DNA of 64,000 bases from Adiantum capillus-veneris (taxonomy: Eukaryota; Streptophyta; Polypodiopsida; Polypodiales; Pteridaceae). Below, in pieces: positions 24,331-35,850 of this stretch. A model generated the notes under the pieces. The model was not told the origin of the DNA and did no database searches. It saw nothing but the letters and a program-made list of their open reading frames with translations. The translations under genes and the position numbers were made by a program. The stretch lies in assembly GCA_014529385.2 (NCBI GenBank), contig CM043952.1, positions 151,121,057 to 151,185,056 on the forward strand. The letters run 5' to 3'. The first letter of the stretch is position 1. Every line of letters begins with the position of its first letter.

Positions 24331-24635
24331 CTTCCCAAACCTCATATGACCACTTAACTTTAAAGTACTACATAATATATCTTATGACCATGTATATATG
24401 TAGAATTCTATTTGCCACAACATGTCCATATAATATCATACACTTAAGTCTAATTCATTTATTGTGAAAAAACTCAAACCACAAGTTCACATTTTTTCAA
24501 ATAAAATAAATTGAGAAAAATAACAAACCAAATATCAATGTTTTTAACATCATGGGCGGATTCAAGATGGGACAAATAAAATAAAATGACAATAATAATA
24601 ATCTAAATATCAGTAATATAATATCATGGGTGGCT
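24331..24635. other. AT-rich spacer, no gene seen
   Basis: AT-rich sequence with two related phrases ('ccaaatatcaatg...atcatgggcgg' and 'ctaaatatcagta...atcatgggtgg'). It lies just beyond the 3' end of the methylase-like gene and may contain its terminator region or an element boundary. Confidence 0.4.
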
Positions 24636-24639
24636 AGCT

Positions 24640-27385
24640 TAAGCTGTTTCCTGTAGAATTTCTAGAATGGCCTAAGCACTTGCATCCAATGGTTCTTCAA
24701 TTTCTTCTTCCTCTAAATCCTGGGTATCATTGACTTTCTCTGTGGTATCCACACCTGCCTACCTTCTAAGATCAAGGTCTTCTTCCACTATGGAATGGCA
24801 AAGAGATTCCAATTGCGTCATTTGATCACTAGTACATGCAACTGATATCACCTTTCTCTGTTGTTGTAGTGCCTCTTTAGTCCCATAGCCTAATGAGAAG
24901 ATGTCTATTACTTGATCATCTTATTTGACACAGATGAATTTGATTGTATGATGCACAAAAAAGTCTTTGGCTGTGGTCACAGTATCATACTCATCGTCGT
25001 TGATGCAAAGAGTATGCATTGGCTCCAAAAGTGACTCTTTAACACTAGAGTAGTTGGTGTACTGCTCTCCTTGACTGAAGAATGCCCAAACCCCAAAACT
25101 ACTTCGCAAAGAGCACATGTTTGGATGGTCTCTATCCCATTAAGGATCTCAAAGGTAGAACATGCATTTCAACCATTTAGCTTTTTCAAAAATTGCCTTC
25201 TCTAGGGAAGCAGCATGCTGATACTTGACTAAGCCGGAAATTAAAAACTCTGATGGTTGATGTGCTACCCCACATACTCCATCGATTACTTTAAAAAATT
25301 GGGTAGCACTCCAACCACTAGATGTAAGACTTTTGTGTGTTGTATCTATGATGCAAACACCAACACAAATTGTAGAGCTAGTCTCATTGCAGAAAAACTC
25401 AATGCCTTCCAAATACTTTCCAACACACTTGATTGTCCATGGTAAAATGAATTGCAAACTAGAAGTGCCATTATTTTATGCAATTATCCATTGCACATAT
25501 CCCCTAGTGATCTCAGGAATTGGCTCTTTCTCCTTTCTTTTTTGTTGCAGGAGATTTAGCCATTGCGTACATCTCATGAAGAGAGTTTTGTAAATCTCAT
25601 CTGTAATGTTATAATGAGACTTACATTCATCCCATGAAGTGACTGCTATTGCTTATGGATCTATCTCTTTAAATGCTATCAACATTTGAGGCTCAAAAAC
25701 CCTAGTCTGCTTTAAGTTCGCTGCACGTGCAGTGAGGTCGAGCATGCCTGCTTGATGTGGTTGCTTCACTAAGCAGATCTTCTCTTCTGTCAGCTCCTGT
25801 TGTAGTAGCTTGGCATCATTAGCTTCTAAACCATTTAGGCATCTAAAGGTTGTTATTCTTGGTTGTCTCCCATGAGCAATTGATGTCTGATGCTTCTCCA
25901 AGATGTTTGTCCAATGATCATAGATTTCATCATTGTACAAGACCATGTGTGCTTCTTTGTTGGCAAATGATTTATGGTTGAACATGATGTTCGCCACATT
26001 TACAAAGGCCTTCAAAATAAAGAAAAGAAAATTAAATTTATTTCAAGACATATTTGTAACAAAAACAAGCATAGGGAAGTGGAACTTACATCCCAAGGTG
26101 TTCGACTTGTATGACCGATAGGAACTCCTGCCTTGTTTTGTTGGTTTAGAATATGCAAGACATTGACTAAGGCCAAGCTTCAAGACCTCCACATAAGGCT
26201 GGTGTTTCACCGCTTTTATTCTCTCCATGTTCTCCATTTTGGAAATTTGAACAACAACCTCTTTGGGAGCGTCTACCACTATCCTTGCAGTTCTAAACTT
26301 GGAACTGTTTTCTCAAAGCATACTTAGTGCTGTTGTTACACAAAAAAGCTCTAGCCGCTATGATGGAATGGTGACCAACTAGAATCTAGTAGTGGTATGT
26401 TGATAGCTTGTCTCCATGCACTTCAGCTATTTTTAAAGGTATTTTTGTAACTGGGTTATAAGGCATCAGATCTGCTGCACTAGAGACTGGCATAGAGTGC
26501 CCTGCAAATTGCTTCAAGAGATATTTCACATACACATCTGACAATGGTCTGCATTTATAGCCATCTGGTGCAAGGTTGCATTGCTCAATTGGGATCAATT
26601 GGGTAAATTGTACACCAAATTTAAAATAGTGTACAATTCCAACGTATCCATCTAGCCCACTCTTAGAAGTTTTGGCAAATTTTTTATCAAGATCTTTTTC
26701 TTTGGGCTGTTTAATAGAGTCCAGCACAGGTAAGGATACTGAGTCCACAACCACTACCACTGAGGGGGTTTGTTAGGGTTGCAACTCCACTAGAATCTCT
26801 TGCTTCTTGAGTGTGTAAGGGTATAATTGAAAGACTTTCTTCGGCCACATTTCTACCATTGTCTCCAAGTGAGGGAGTTTGACTCTCCTTGAGAGTCGTA
26901 GATTGATTTTCTTTACTTGTGTCTTCATTCTTTCGGTTCTTATTCTTCTTTGTGCTTCTCAATTTACCTAAATATTGATTGACTTTCTTAAAGCCCTCAA
27001 TATATAAGTCTATAAAGTTCTCACTTGGAGTGTCGTCTTAAAGCTCCACCCAGCCCGCTTTTGTCATTGTCACTCCGTCATAATCAACCTTTACCAATTT
27101 TTGAGCAAAGGCCGCAGGCTCCAACAAGTAGGAGTCACCATTGAGTAGTTTTACTCAAAGGCATGAAGACATTTCAAGATCTAAACAATCTTTCTTTATC
27201 TCCTTGACAATACCACAATTCTCGAAGGGCAATTGCTCTTTATCTTGAAAGAACAAGTGGACTTTCTCATCAGTTCTACCATTTGGTAAGTGAAAATCTA
27301 GATACCAAGAACTTGGTGTTGATCCTGTTGCATCAACTGAATTTGACATTCTCTTCTGAGACATTTTCTGTAAAAAGAATGACAT
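24640..27385 (-). pseudogene. ParB-like plus DNA N-methyltransferase-like gene, copy B
   Basis: A roughly 2.7-kb decayed gene assembled from several frames. Order on the minus strand: a unique N-terminal part (MSQKRMSNSVDATG near 27367, then KVHLFFQDKEQL); a ParB-like part (DGYKCRPLSDVYVKYL at about 26530, then ILVGHHSIIAARAF at about 26350, like the G-x-H-R/S-xxAA box); then FVNVANIMFNHKSF after a likely GT-AG intron (26010-26089). The C-terminal part contains IIDTTHKSLTSSGW at about 25340, where a D-P-P-Y/W methylase motif would be expected, and DQVIDIFSLGYGTKEAL at about 24890, like the S-adenosylmethionine-binding D-x-F-x-G-x-G-T motif. The order (catalytic motif before the FxGxG motif) fits beta-class N6/N4 methylases. 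Stops and frameshifts break it. The domain calls are by eye and need a profile search. Confidence 0.45.
26010..26089 (-). other. Likely intron in the ParB/methylase-like gene
   Basis: On the minus strand the donor GTAAGTTCC and a pyrimidine-rich acceptor ending TTTTGAAG bound 80 bp. Joining them gives ...TPWD followed by AFVNVANIMFN in one frame, which reads smoothly. The frame upstream is shifted relative to the preceding segment, which is one of the gene's lesions. Confidence 0.5.
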
Positions 27386-30300
27386 ATATTAGACAAGATG
27401 GATATTAATACATCCATATGGACCTAGGGCCATAGAGTCCCCTCTATGTTAAACCATGTGGTCCTAGGTCCAAAGGGTGCCAACAAAATGGTTCTACAAG
27501 TGTACCTAGGCCCTTCTATGGTACTGTGATCACAAGTTCTCTTATGACATTAGAGGAACCTCAAAGTAGTATCCCTTGAATGGCTTAAATCCCCCTTTAG
27601 AGCCTCTACACCAACACCATATGGCATCATGTGGCTTGAAGGCCATAGGGTCCCCTGCATGCTAGTAAGAACCTCGAGCTATGCTGTACATTGGCATCCT
27701 ATGGCCCCGAAGCCACAAAGTGGCCCTTCATGAGGGTTTTTTGGCAGCCTATGGCCCCAGGGCCATAGGGTGCTCTGTATGCCAGCAAAAAGAACTATTT
27801 GGTCTATATTGAGGAGACCTTGTGGGTTGAAGGCCATATGGTTCCCTCTATGCTAGTAAGAACCTCTATTTACTCTATATTGGCACCTTGTGGCCTGAAG
27901 GCCATAGGGTTCCCTCTATGCTAGTAAGAAACTTTCTCTGCTCTATGCTCCATGCTCTATTCTCTATATTGACTTCCTATGACCCCAAGGCCACAAGGCG
28001 CCCTCATTGTTTCCAAAAATCCCTCATTGTTTTGACAACTTATGGCCCCAGGGCCATAGAGTGCTCTCTATGCTGGTATAAAGCACTATTTGCTCTATGT
28101 TGGCACCTCAAGGCCTGCAGTCCATAGGGTTGGACCCAAGGGCTCCAAGGGTGCTTTGTATGCCAGTGAAAAATACTATTTTCTCTATATTGAGTAGACT
28201 TGTGGGCTGAAGGCCATAGGGTCCCCTCTATGCTAGTAAGAACTTCTATTTACTCTATATTGGCACCATGTGGCCTGAAGGCCATAGGGTTCCCTCTATG
28301 CTAGTAAGAAACTCTCTCTGCTCTATGCTCTATGCTCTATTCTCTATTCTCTATGCTCTATATTGACTTCCTATGGCCCCAAGGCCACAAGGTGCGCTCA
28401 CTGTTTCCAAAAAAAACCTCATTGTTTTCACAACCTATGGCTCCAGGGCCATAGAGTGCTCTCTATGTCGGTATAAAGCACTATTTACTCTATATTGGCA
28501 CCCTAAGGCCTGAAGTCCATAGGGTTGGCCCCAACGGTCCCAAGGGTGCTTTGTATGCCAGTGGAAAATACTATTGAGTAGACCTTGTGGGCTGAAGGCC
28601 ATAGGGTCCCCTCTATGCTAGTAAGAGCCTCTCTTTACTCTATATTAGCACCCTGTGGCCTGAAGGCCATAGGGTTCCCTCTATCTAGTAAGAAGCTCTC
28701 TATGCTCTACGATCTATGCTCTGTGGTCTATGCTCTATGCTCTATATTGACATCCTATGGCCCCAAGGCCCCAAGGTGCCCTCATTGTTTCCAAAAAACC
28801 CTCATTGTTTTGGCAATCTATGGCCCCAGGGCCATAGAGTACTCTCTATGCTAGTATAAAGCAATATTTTCTCTATATTGGCACCCCAAGGCCTGAAGGC
28901 CATAGGGTCCCCTCTAAGTTCCACAAGGTTCCCTCTATGTTTTCAATTTGAAGAAACCCTTCATGATGTATTTTTGACAACCAATCGCCTAGGGACATAG
29001 GGTGCTCTATATGCCAGTAAAAAACCCTTCATGATGGAATTTTGACAACCAATGGCCCTAGGGCCATACGGTGCTCTATATTCCAGTAAAAAACCATATG
29101 GCCTAATGTGGCTTGAAGGCCATAGGGTCCCCTGTATGCTAGTAAAAACCTCTCTATGCTCTACATTGGCATCCTATGGCCCCCAGGATACAAGGTGGCC
29201 TCTATGTTTTAAGGAAACCCTTCATGAGGGTTTTGTGGCCACCTATGGCCCCAGGGCCATAAGGTGCTCTGTATGCCAGTAAAAAGCACTATTTGCTCTA
29301 TATTGAGGAGACCTTGTGGGGTAAAGGCCATAGGGTCCCCTCTATGCTAGTAAGAACCTCTGTTTACTCTATATTGGGACCATGTGGCCTGAACGTCATA
29401 GGGTTCCCTCTATCTAGTAAGAATTTCTTTGTGCTCTATGCTCTATCGTCTATATCCACTTCCTATGGCCCCAAGGCCACAAGGTGCCCTCATTGTTTTC
29501 AAAAAACCCTCATTGTTTTGACAACCTATGGCCCCACGGCCATAGAGTGCTCTCTATGTAGGTATAAAGCACTATTTGCTCTAGATTGGCCCCCTAAGGC
29601 CTAAAGGCCATAGGGTTTGCCCCAAGGGCCCCAAGGGTGCTCTGTATGAGAGTGAAAAATACTATTTGCTCTATATTGAGGAGACCTTTTGGGCTGAACG
29701 CCATAGGGTCCCCTCTATGCTAATAAGAACCTCTGTTTACTCTATATTGGCACCCTCTGGCCTGAAGGCCATAGGGTTCCCTCTATCTCATTGTTTCCAA
29801 AAAACCCTCATTTTTTTGGCAATTTATGGCCTCAGGGCCATAGACTACTCTCTATGCTCTATGCTCTTAACTCTATATTGACAACCTATGGCCCCAAGGC
29901 CACAAGGTGTCCTCATTGTTTCCAAAGAACCCTCATTGTTTGGGAAACCTATGGCCTAAGGGCCATAGAGTACTCTCTATGCCAATATAAAGCAATGCTC
30001 TATATTGGCATCCTAAGGCCTGAACGCCATAGAGCCCCCTCTATGTTCCACAAGGTTCCCTCTATGTTTTCAATTTGAAGAAACCCTTCATATAGGATTT
30101 TTGACAACCAATGGCCCTAGGACCATAGGGTGCTCTATATGCTAGTAAAAAACAATACTTTCTCTATATTGGCACCATGTGACTTGAAGGCCATAGGGTC
30201 CCCTCTATTCTAGTAAGAGACTCTCCATGCTCTATATTGGCACCCTTTGGCCTGAAGGCCATAGGTTTTCTTCTATGTTAGCCAAAACCGATCTATGCTC

Positions 30301-33300
30301 TATATTGGCACCCTATGGACTCAGGGCCATAGGGTCCCTGTATTCTAGTAAGAACCTCTCTATGCTCTACACATCCTATGACCCCAAGGCCACAAGGTGC
30401 CCTCTATGTTTTAAAGAAACCCTTCATGAGGGTTTTTTGGCAATCTATGGACCCAGTGCCATAGGGTGCTCTCTATGCGAGTAAAAAACTCTATTTTCTC
30501 TATATTGAAGAGACCTTCTGGCCTTGGGGCCATAGGGTCCCCTCTATGCTAGTAAGAACCTCTGGTTTCTCTATATTGACACTCTATGGCTTGAAGGCCA
30601 TAGGGTTCCCTCTATGCTAGTAGGAATATCTCTATGCCCTATGCTCTATGCTCTATATTGACATCCTATGGCCCCAAGGCCACAAGGTGCTCTCATTGTT
30701 TCAAAAAACCCCTCATTATTGGCAACCTATGGCCCCAGGGCCATAGAGTGCTTTCTATGGCGGTATAAAGCACTATTTGATCTAAATTGGCACCCTAAGT
30801 CATAAAGGCCATAGGGTCTCCTCTATGTTAGTAAGAACCTCTCTATGCTCTATAATGACATCCTATGGCCCCAAGGGCCACAAGGTGCCCTCTATGTTTT
30901 CAATTTGAAGAGACCCTTCATGACTGATTTTCGACAACCAATGGCCATAGGGCCCTAGGGTTCTCTATATGCCAGTAAAAAACACTATTTGCTCTATACT
31001 GACACCATATGACTTGAAGGCCATACGGTCCCCTCTATTCTAGTAAGAGCCTCTCCATGCTCTATATTGGCACCCTTTGGCCTAAAGGCCATAGGGTGTG
31101 CTCTATGTTAGTAACAACCGATCTATGCTCTATATTGGCACCCTATGGACTCAAGGACATAGGGTCCCTGTATTCTAGTAAGAACCTCTCTATGTTCTAC
31201 ACATCCTACGACCCCAAGGCCACAAGGTGCCCTCTGTGTTTTAAAGAAACCCTTCATGAGGGTTTTTTGGCAACCTATGAACCCAGGGCCATAGGGTGCT
31301 CTCTATGCCAGTAAAAAACACTATTTGCTCTATATTAAGGAGACCTTGTGGCCTTGGGACCATAGGGTCCCCTCTATGCTAGTAAGAAGCTCTGTTTCTC
31401 TAGATTGACATCCTGTGGCCTGAAGGCCATAGGGTTCCCTCTATGCTAGTATGAATATCTCTATGCTCTATGCTCTATATTGACATCCTATGGCCCCAAG
31501 GCCACAAGGTGCCCTCATTGTTTTGAAAAAACCCTCATTTATTGGCAACCTGTGGCCCTAGGGCCATAGAGTGCTCTGTATGGCGGTATAAAGCACTATT
31601 TGGTCTACATTGGCACCCTAGATCTAAAGGCCATAGGGTCCCTTCTATGTTAGTAAGAACCTCTGTATGCTCTATAATGACATGCTATGGACCCAAGGGC
31701 CACAAGGTGCCCTCTATGTTTTCCATTTAAAGAAACCCTTCATGATGGAATTTTGACAATCAATGGCCATCGGGCCATAGGGTTCTCTATATGCCAGTAA
31801 AAAAAACTATTTGCTCTATATTGGCACCATATGACTTGAAGGCCATAGGGTCCCCTCTATTTTAGTAAGAGCCTCTCCATGCTCTATATTGGCACCCTTT
31901 GGCCTGAAGGCCATAGGGTGTGTTCTATGTTAGTAAGAACCGATCTGTGCTCTATATTGGCACCCTATGGACTCAAGACCATAGGGTCGGTGTATTCTAG
32001 TAAGAACCTCTCTATGCTCTACACATCCTATGACCCCAAGGCCACAAGGTGCCCTCTATGTTTTGAAGAAACCCTTCATGAGGGATTTTTGACAACCTAT
32101 GGACCCAGGGTCATAGGGTGCTCTCTATGCCAATAAAAAACACTATTTGCTCTATATTGAGGAGACTTGTAGCCTTGGGGCCATAGGGTCCCGTCTATGC
32201 TAGTAAGAACCTCTGTTTTCTCTATATTGACACCCTTTGGTCTGAAGTCCATAGGGTTCCCTCTATGCTAATAAGAAGATCTCTATGCTCTATGCTCTAT
32301 ATTGACACCCTATGGCCCCAAGGCCACAAGGTGTCCTCATTGTTTCAAAAAACTCCTCATTTATTGGTAGCCTATGGCCCCAGGGCCATAGAGTGCTCTC
32401 TATGGTGGTATAAAGAACTATTTTGTCTACATTGGCACCCTAAGACCTAAAGGCCATAGGGTCCCCTCTATGTTAGTAAGAACCTCTCTATGCTCTATAA
32501 TGGCATCCTATGGCCCCAAGGGCCACAAGGTGCCCTCTATGTTTTCAATTTGAAGAAACCCTTCATGATGGATTTTGACAACCAATGGCCATAGGGCCAT
32601 AGGGTTCTCTATATGCCAGTAAAAAACACTATTTGCTCTATATTGGCACCATATGACTTGAAGGCCATAGGGTCCCCTCTATTCTAGTAAGAACCTCTCC
32701 ATGCTCTATATTGGCACCCTTTGGCCTGAAGGCCATAGGGTGTGCTCTATGTTAGTAAGAACCGATCTGTGCTCTATATTGGCACCCTATGGACTCAAGG
32801 CCATAGGGTCGGTGTATTTTAGTAAGAACCTCTCTATGCTCTACACATCCTATGACCCCAAGGCCACAAGGTGCCCTCTATGTTTTGAAGAAACCCTTCA
32901 TGAGGGATTTTTGACAACCTATGGACCCAGGGTCATAGGGTGCTCTCTATGCCAGTAAAAAACCCTATTTTCTCTATATTGAGGAGACCTTGTGGCCTTG
33001 GGGCCATAGGGTCCCCTCTATGCTAGTAAGAACCTTAGTTTTCTCTATATTGACGCCCTGTGGCTTGAAGGCCATAGGGTTTCCTCTATATTGACACCCT
33101 ATGGCCTGAAGGCCATAGGGTTCCCTCTATGCTAGTAAGAAGATCTCTATGCTCTATGCTCTATATTGACATCCTATGGCCCCAAGGCCACAAGGTGCCC
33201 TCATTGTTTCAAAAAACCCCTGATTTGTTGGGCAACCTATGGCCCTAGGGCCATTGAGTGCTCTCTATGGCGGTATAAAGGACTATTTGGTCTACATTGG

Positions 33301-34026
33301 CACCTTAAGGCATAAAGGCCATAGGGTCCCCTCTATGTTAGTAAGAACCTCTCTATGCTCTATAATGGCCTACTATGACCCCAATGGCCACAAGGTGCCC
33401 TCTATGTTTTCAATTTGAAGAAACCCTTCATGATGGATTTTTGACAACCAATGGCCCTATAGCCATAGGGTGCTCCATATGCCAGTAAAAAACACTATTT
33501 GCTCTATACTGCCACCATGTGACTTGAAGGCCATAGGGTCCCTTCTATTCTAGTAAGAGCCTCTCCATGCTCTATATTGGGGCCCTTTGGCCTGAAGGCC
33601 ACAGGGTCCGCTCTATGCGAGTAAGAACCGATCTATTCTCTATATGGCACCCTGTGGCCTGAAGGCCATAGGGTCCCCTGTATGCTAGAAACCACTATGA
33701 GGGTGTTTTGGCAACCTATGGCCCCAGGGCAATAGGGTGCTCTGTTTATGTCCATAGGGTTTTTTGTATACTAGGGAAAACTCTACATGATCTATCTTGG
33801 CATCTTATGGCGGTTGTCCTCTATGCTAATAAGAAACAACCATTGCTCTAGGTTTGTCTTCTATTGCTTTACGACAACAAGGTGTCATCCCCCATGCCAA
33901 TAACTAAAGTAAACCTAAATACTCTACATTGACACCCTATGGCCTAAGGCCCAGTTTGATCTATGCTACCCTAAACCCCTCTATGCTCTATGTTGACACC
34001 CTACAGCCCCAAGGCCACAAGGTGCC

Positions 34027-34028
<2 letters not shown>
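27386..34028. repeat. Palindrome satellite array, type I (second block, 6.6 kb)
   Basis: The array starts directly upstream of the ParB/methylase-like gene with nearly the same first 200 bp as the block at 13081 ('catccatatggacctagggc'). Cores are CCTATGGCC and GGCCATAGG around 4-base loops (TGAA, CCAA, CCAG). From about 30.2 kb a higher-order repeat of about 822-830 bp runs for four to five copies. Open frames of 60-103 codons recur at the same place in each larger unit and are repeat by-products. Confidence 0.9.
30216..33600. repeat. Higher-order repeat, unit about 0.82 kb
   Basis: The phrase 'tctccatgctctatattgg' recurs near 30216, 31046, 31868, 32690 and 33562. Matching open frames begin at 30227, 31057, 31879 and 32701, giving spacings of 830, 822 and 822 bp. 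The last unit is about 40-50 bp longer. Each unit holds the same order of a dozen palindrome subunits. Confidence 0.85.
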
Positions 34029-34065
<37 letters not shown>

Positions 34066-34928
34066 GGATTTAAATTGTTTATTTGACCTTATTACCTCTC
34101 CTCCCTCTTTCTCAGCTTCCTCTCCTTTGTTTGTCTCTCTTCCTCTCCTTTCTCTCTAGTCACTCCAAATAACTTTTTTTTGCCCTCTTCTCATCTCTCC
34201 CCATTCATATAGCAAGCAGACCCTTGTGAATTTTGGGCGTGAATATCTACCGGTTTACCTGTAGCATCGTCATTCAGGCACCCCCTACCAAGTCTCCTCT
34301 TTCTGGGACCTCTCTCACACCAACAAAAAGCGTACAATACAAAGATTAGTTATTTACTATTTTATTGTTTTACTGTTTTACAGTTTTATTGTTTTATTGT
34401 TTTATTGTTTTATTGTTTGACTGTTTTACAATAAGAGAGAGGCAAATAAATGTACAAAAAAAGATTGAGCTTACTTGCAAGCGGTGTCGTGAGGCACTGT
34501 TGTGTTTGGGAGAGAGGCGCATGGAGGGAGAGAGAAGGCGGGAGAGGTGGCATTGGAGGATGTTGCACATTTGTGAGAGGCTCAGGAAGGCGTTCGATGT
34601 CATTAGATGTTGCACGCTTGAGAGGCGCACGGAGGGTAGCAAAGGGCAGCAAAGGGAGGCTATTCGTTCGGCGAAGGGCAACACGAGGTGTTGTTTGTTT
34701 GGGAGAAGAGGTGCAGCAAGGGCCGATAGAGGGGCACTCTTTCTTCGAGAGAGGAGGCACTTCGAGGCATAGGGAGGGCACGCAGCAGAGGTAGCACAAA
34801 GGAGGCGTTTGGGAGAGGCATATGGAGGGAGGACGTTTGGGAGAGGCGTAGGGAGCGCGCACGAAGGGCGTTAGGAGAGGCGCAGGGAGCGTGTAGAGAG
34901 CTGTGTTTGAGAGATCAGAGAAGGGTTT

Positions 34929-35017
<89 letters not shown>

Positions 35018-35530
35018 GGTTAATAAACTTTGTTAATTCAAAAAATTCAAAATTTTACTTTCAAATTTTAAACATAAACTTCCCGCTCTCTTTTATTTTG
35101 AATTTTGAAGGGTTTAAACTCGTTTTTTTAAGGGGGAGAGTCATACCAAAGGATTGGAAACTTAAGAGCTTTCCGCAAAAAAAAGAAGAGTATAGATTTT
35201 TTTTGAAAAATTGGCGTGAGACTTTGTCAGTGCCCGTGTCGTCTCGCTACAAGTGGAATGACACCCATGGTCAAAATCACCGTCCCGGGACCAAAAATCG
35301 CATACTAAAAAATACACTAAAAAGAATTCAAAATTAGAGAATTTTCTCTCGAAAAAACTGCAATATTTTTTTGTGCAGTATTGATCGGGAGACTTGAAAA
35401 CACATTTTGGGAAAAATTGGAATAAGCAAAAAAAAGTCTTTTTTTTGCACGTGCAATTGCACACTAATTGCACGTTTTTGAAAGTGTGAGCATACATGCA
35501 ACATACACATATTTATAAAAATAGTATTTA
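34029..35530. other. Non-coding spacer unit between arrays, copy B
   Basis: It consists of a CT microsatellite (34029-34065), AT-rich 'ttattgtttta' repeats (34340-34435), a GC-richer tandem region with 'gtttgggagaggcg' (about 34496-34910), a GA microsatellite (34930-35014) and an AT-rich conserved stretch (35130-35400) related to 18690-19010. The several overlapping 90-170-codon frames on both strands come from the low-complexity repeats. I see no gene. Confidence 0.6.
34930..35014. repeat. GA microsatellite
   Basis: An uninterrupted GA run of about 85 bases. Confidence 0.95.
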
Positions 35531-35850
35531 AACAAGGAGGCCACATACTAGAATGGGTTGCAAAGGTGTTGGTGCGCATTTGTGAAGAGGCTTGTAAAGG
35601 TGCACATATGCAATTTGATCACACATTTGATCATGGGATACGTGCATACCGTCGTTTTTTATGTCCCTTCAAAGACGTAAACATATCATATGGATCCATG
35701 GGACTACTTGAGACACGGTTTCAATATATAATCAATGGTTGCAGATACACCACATGGAATATGATCAATCAATGTGGATGCACCATGTGGCATATCATGC
35801 GGCTCATACGTAACCCCTTATGTCCTGGTGGGCTCTAGCTTTCTGAAATC
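35531..35850. other. Unassigned sequence before the type IV array
   Basis: A 90-codon plus-strand frame (35566-35838) runs through it, but it shows no motif I know and lies in repeat-derived surroundings. I see nothing else. Confidence 0.4.

Noticed and set aside
13629-33000. Many plus-strand open frames of 60-108 codons with repeating YGPKA / CSILAPYGLKA residues
   Set aside because: They recur at fixed places of the satellite unit, have no start-context or domain logic and change frame between units. They are by-products of the palindrome repeat, which is poor in stop codons in that frame.
34365-34931. Overlapping 96-173-codon frames on both strands
   Set aside because: They lie in a GC-rich tandem repeat ('gggagaggcg') and show low complexity without motifs.
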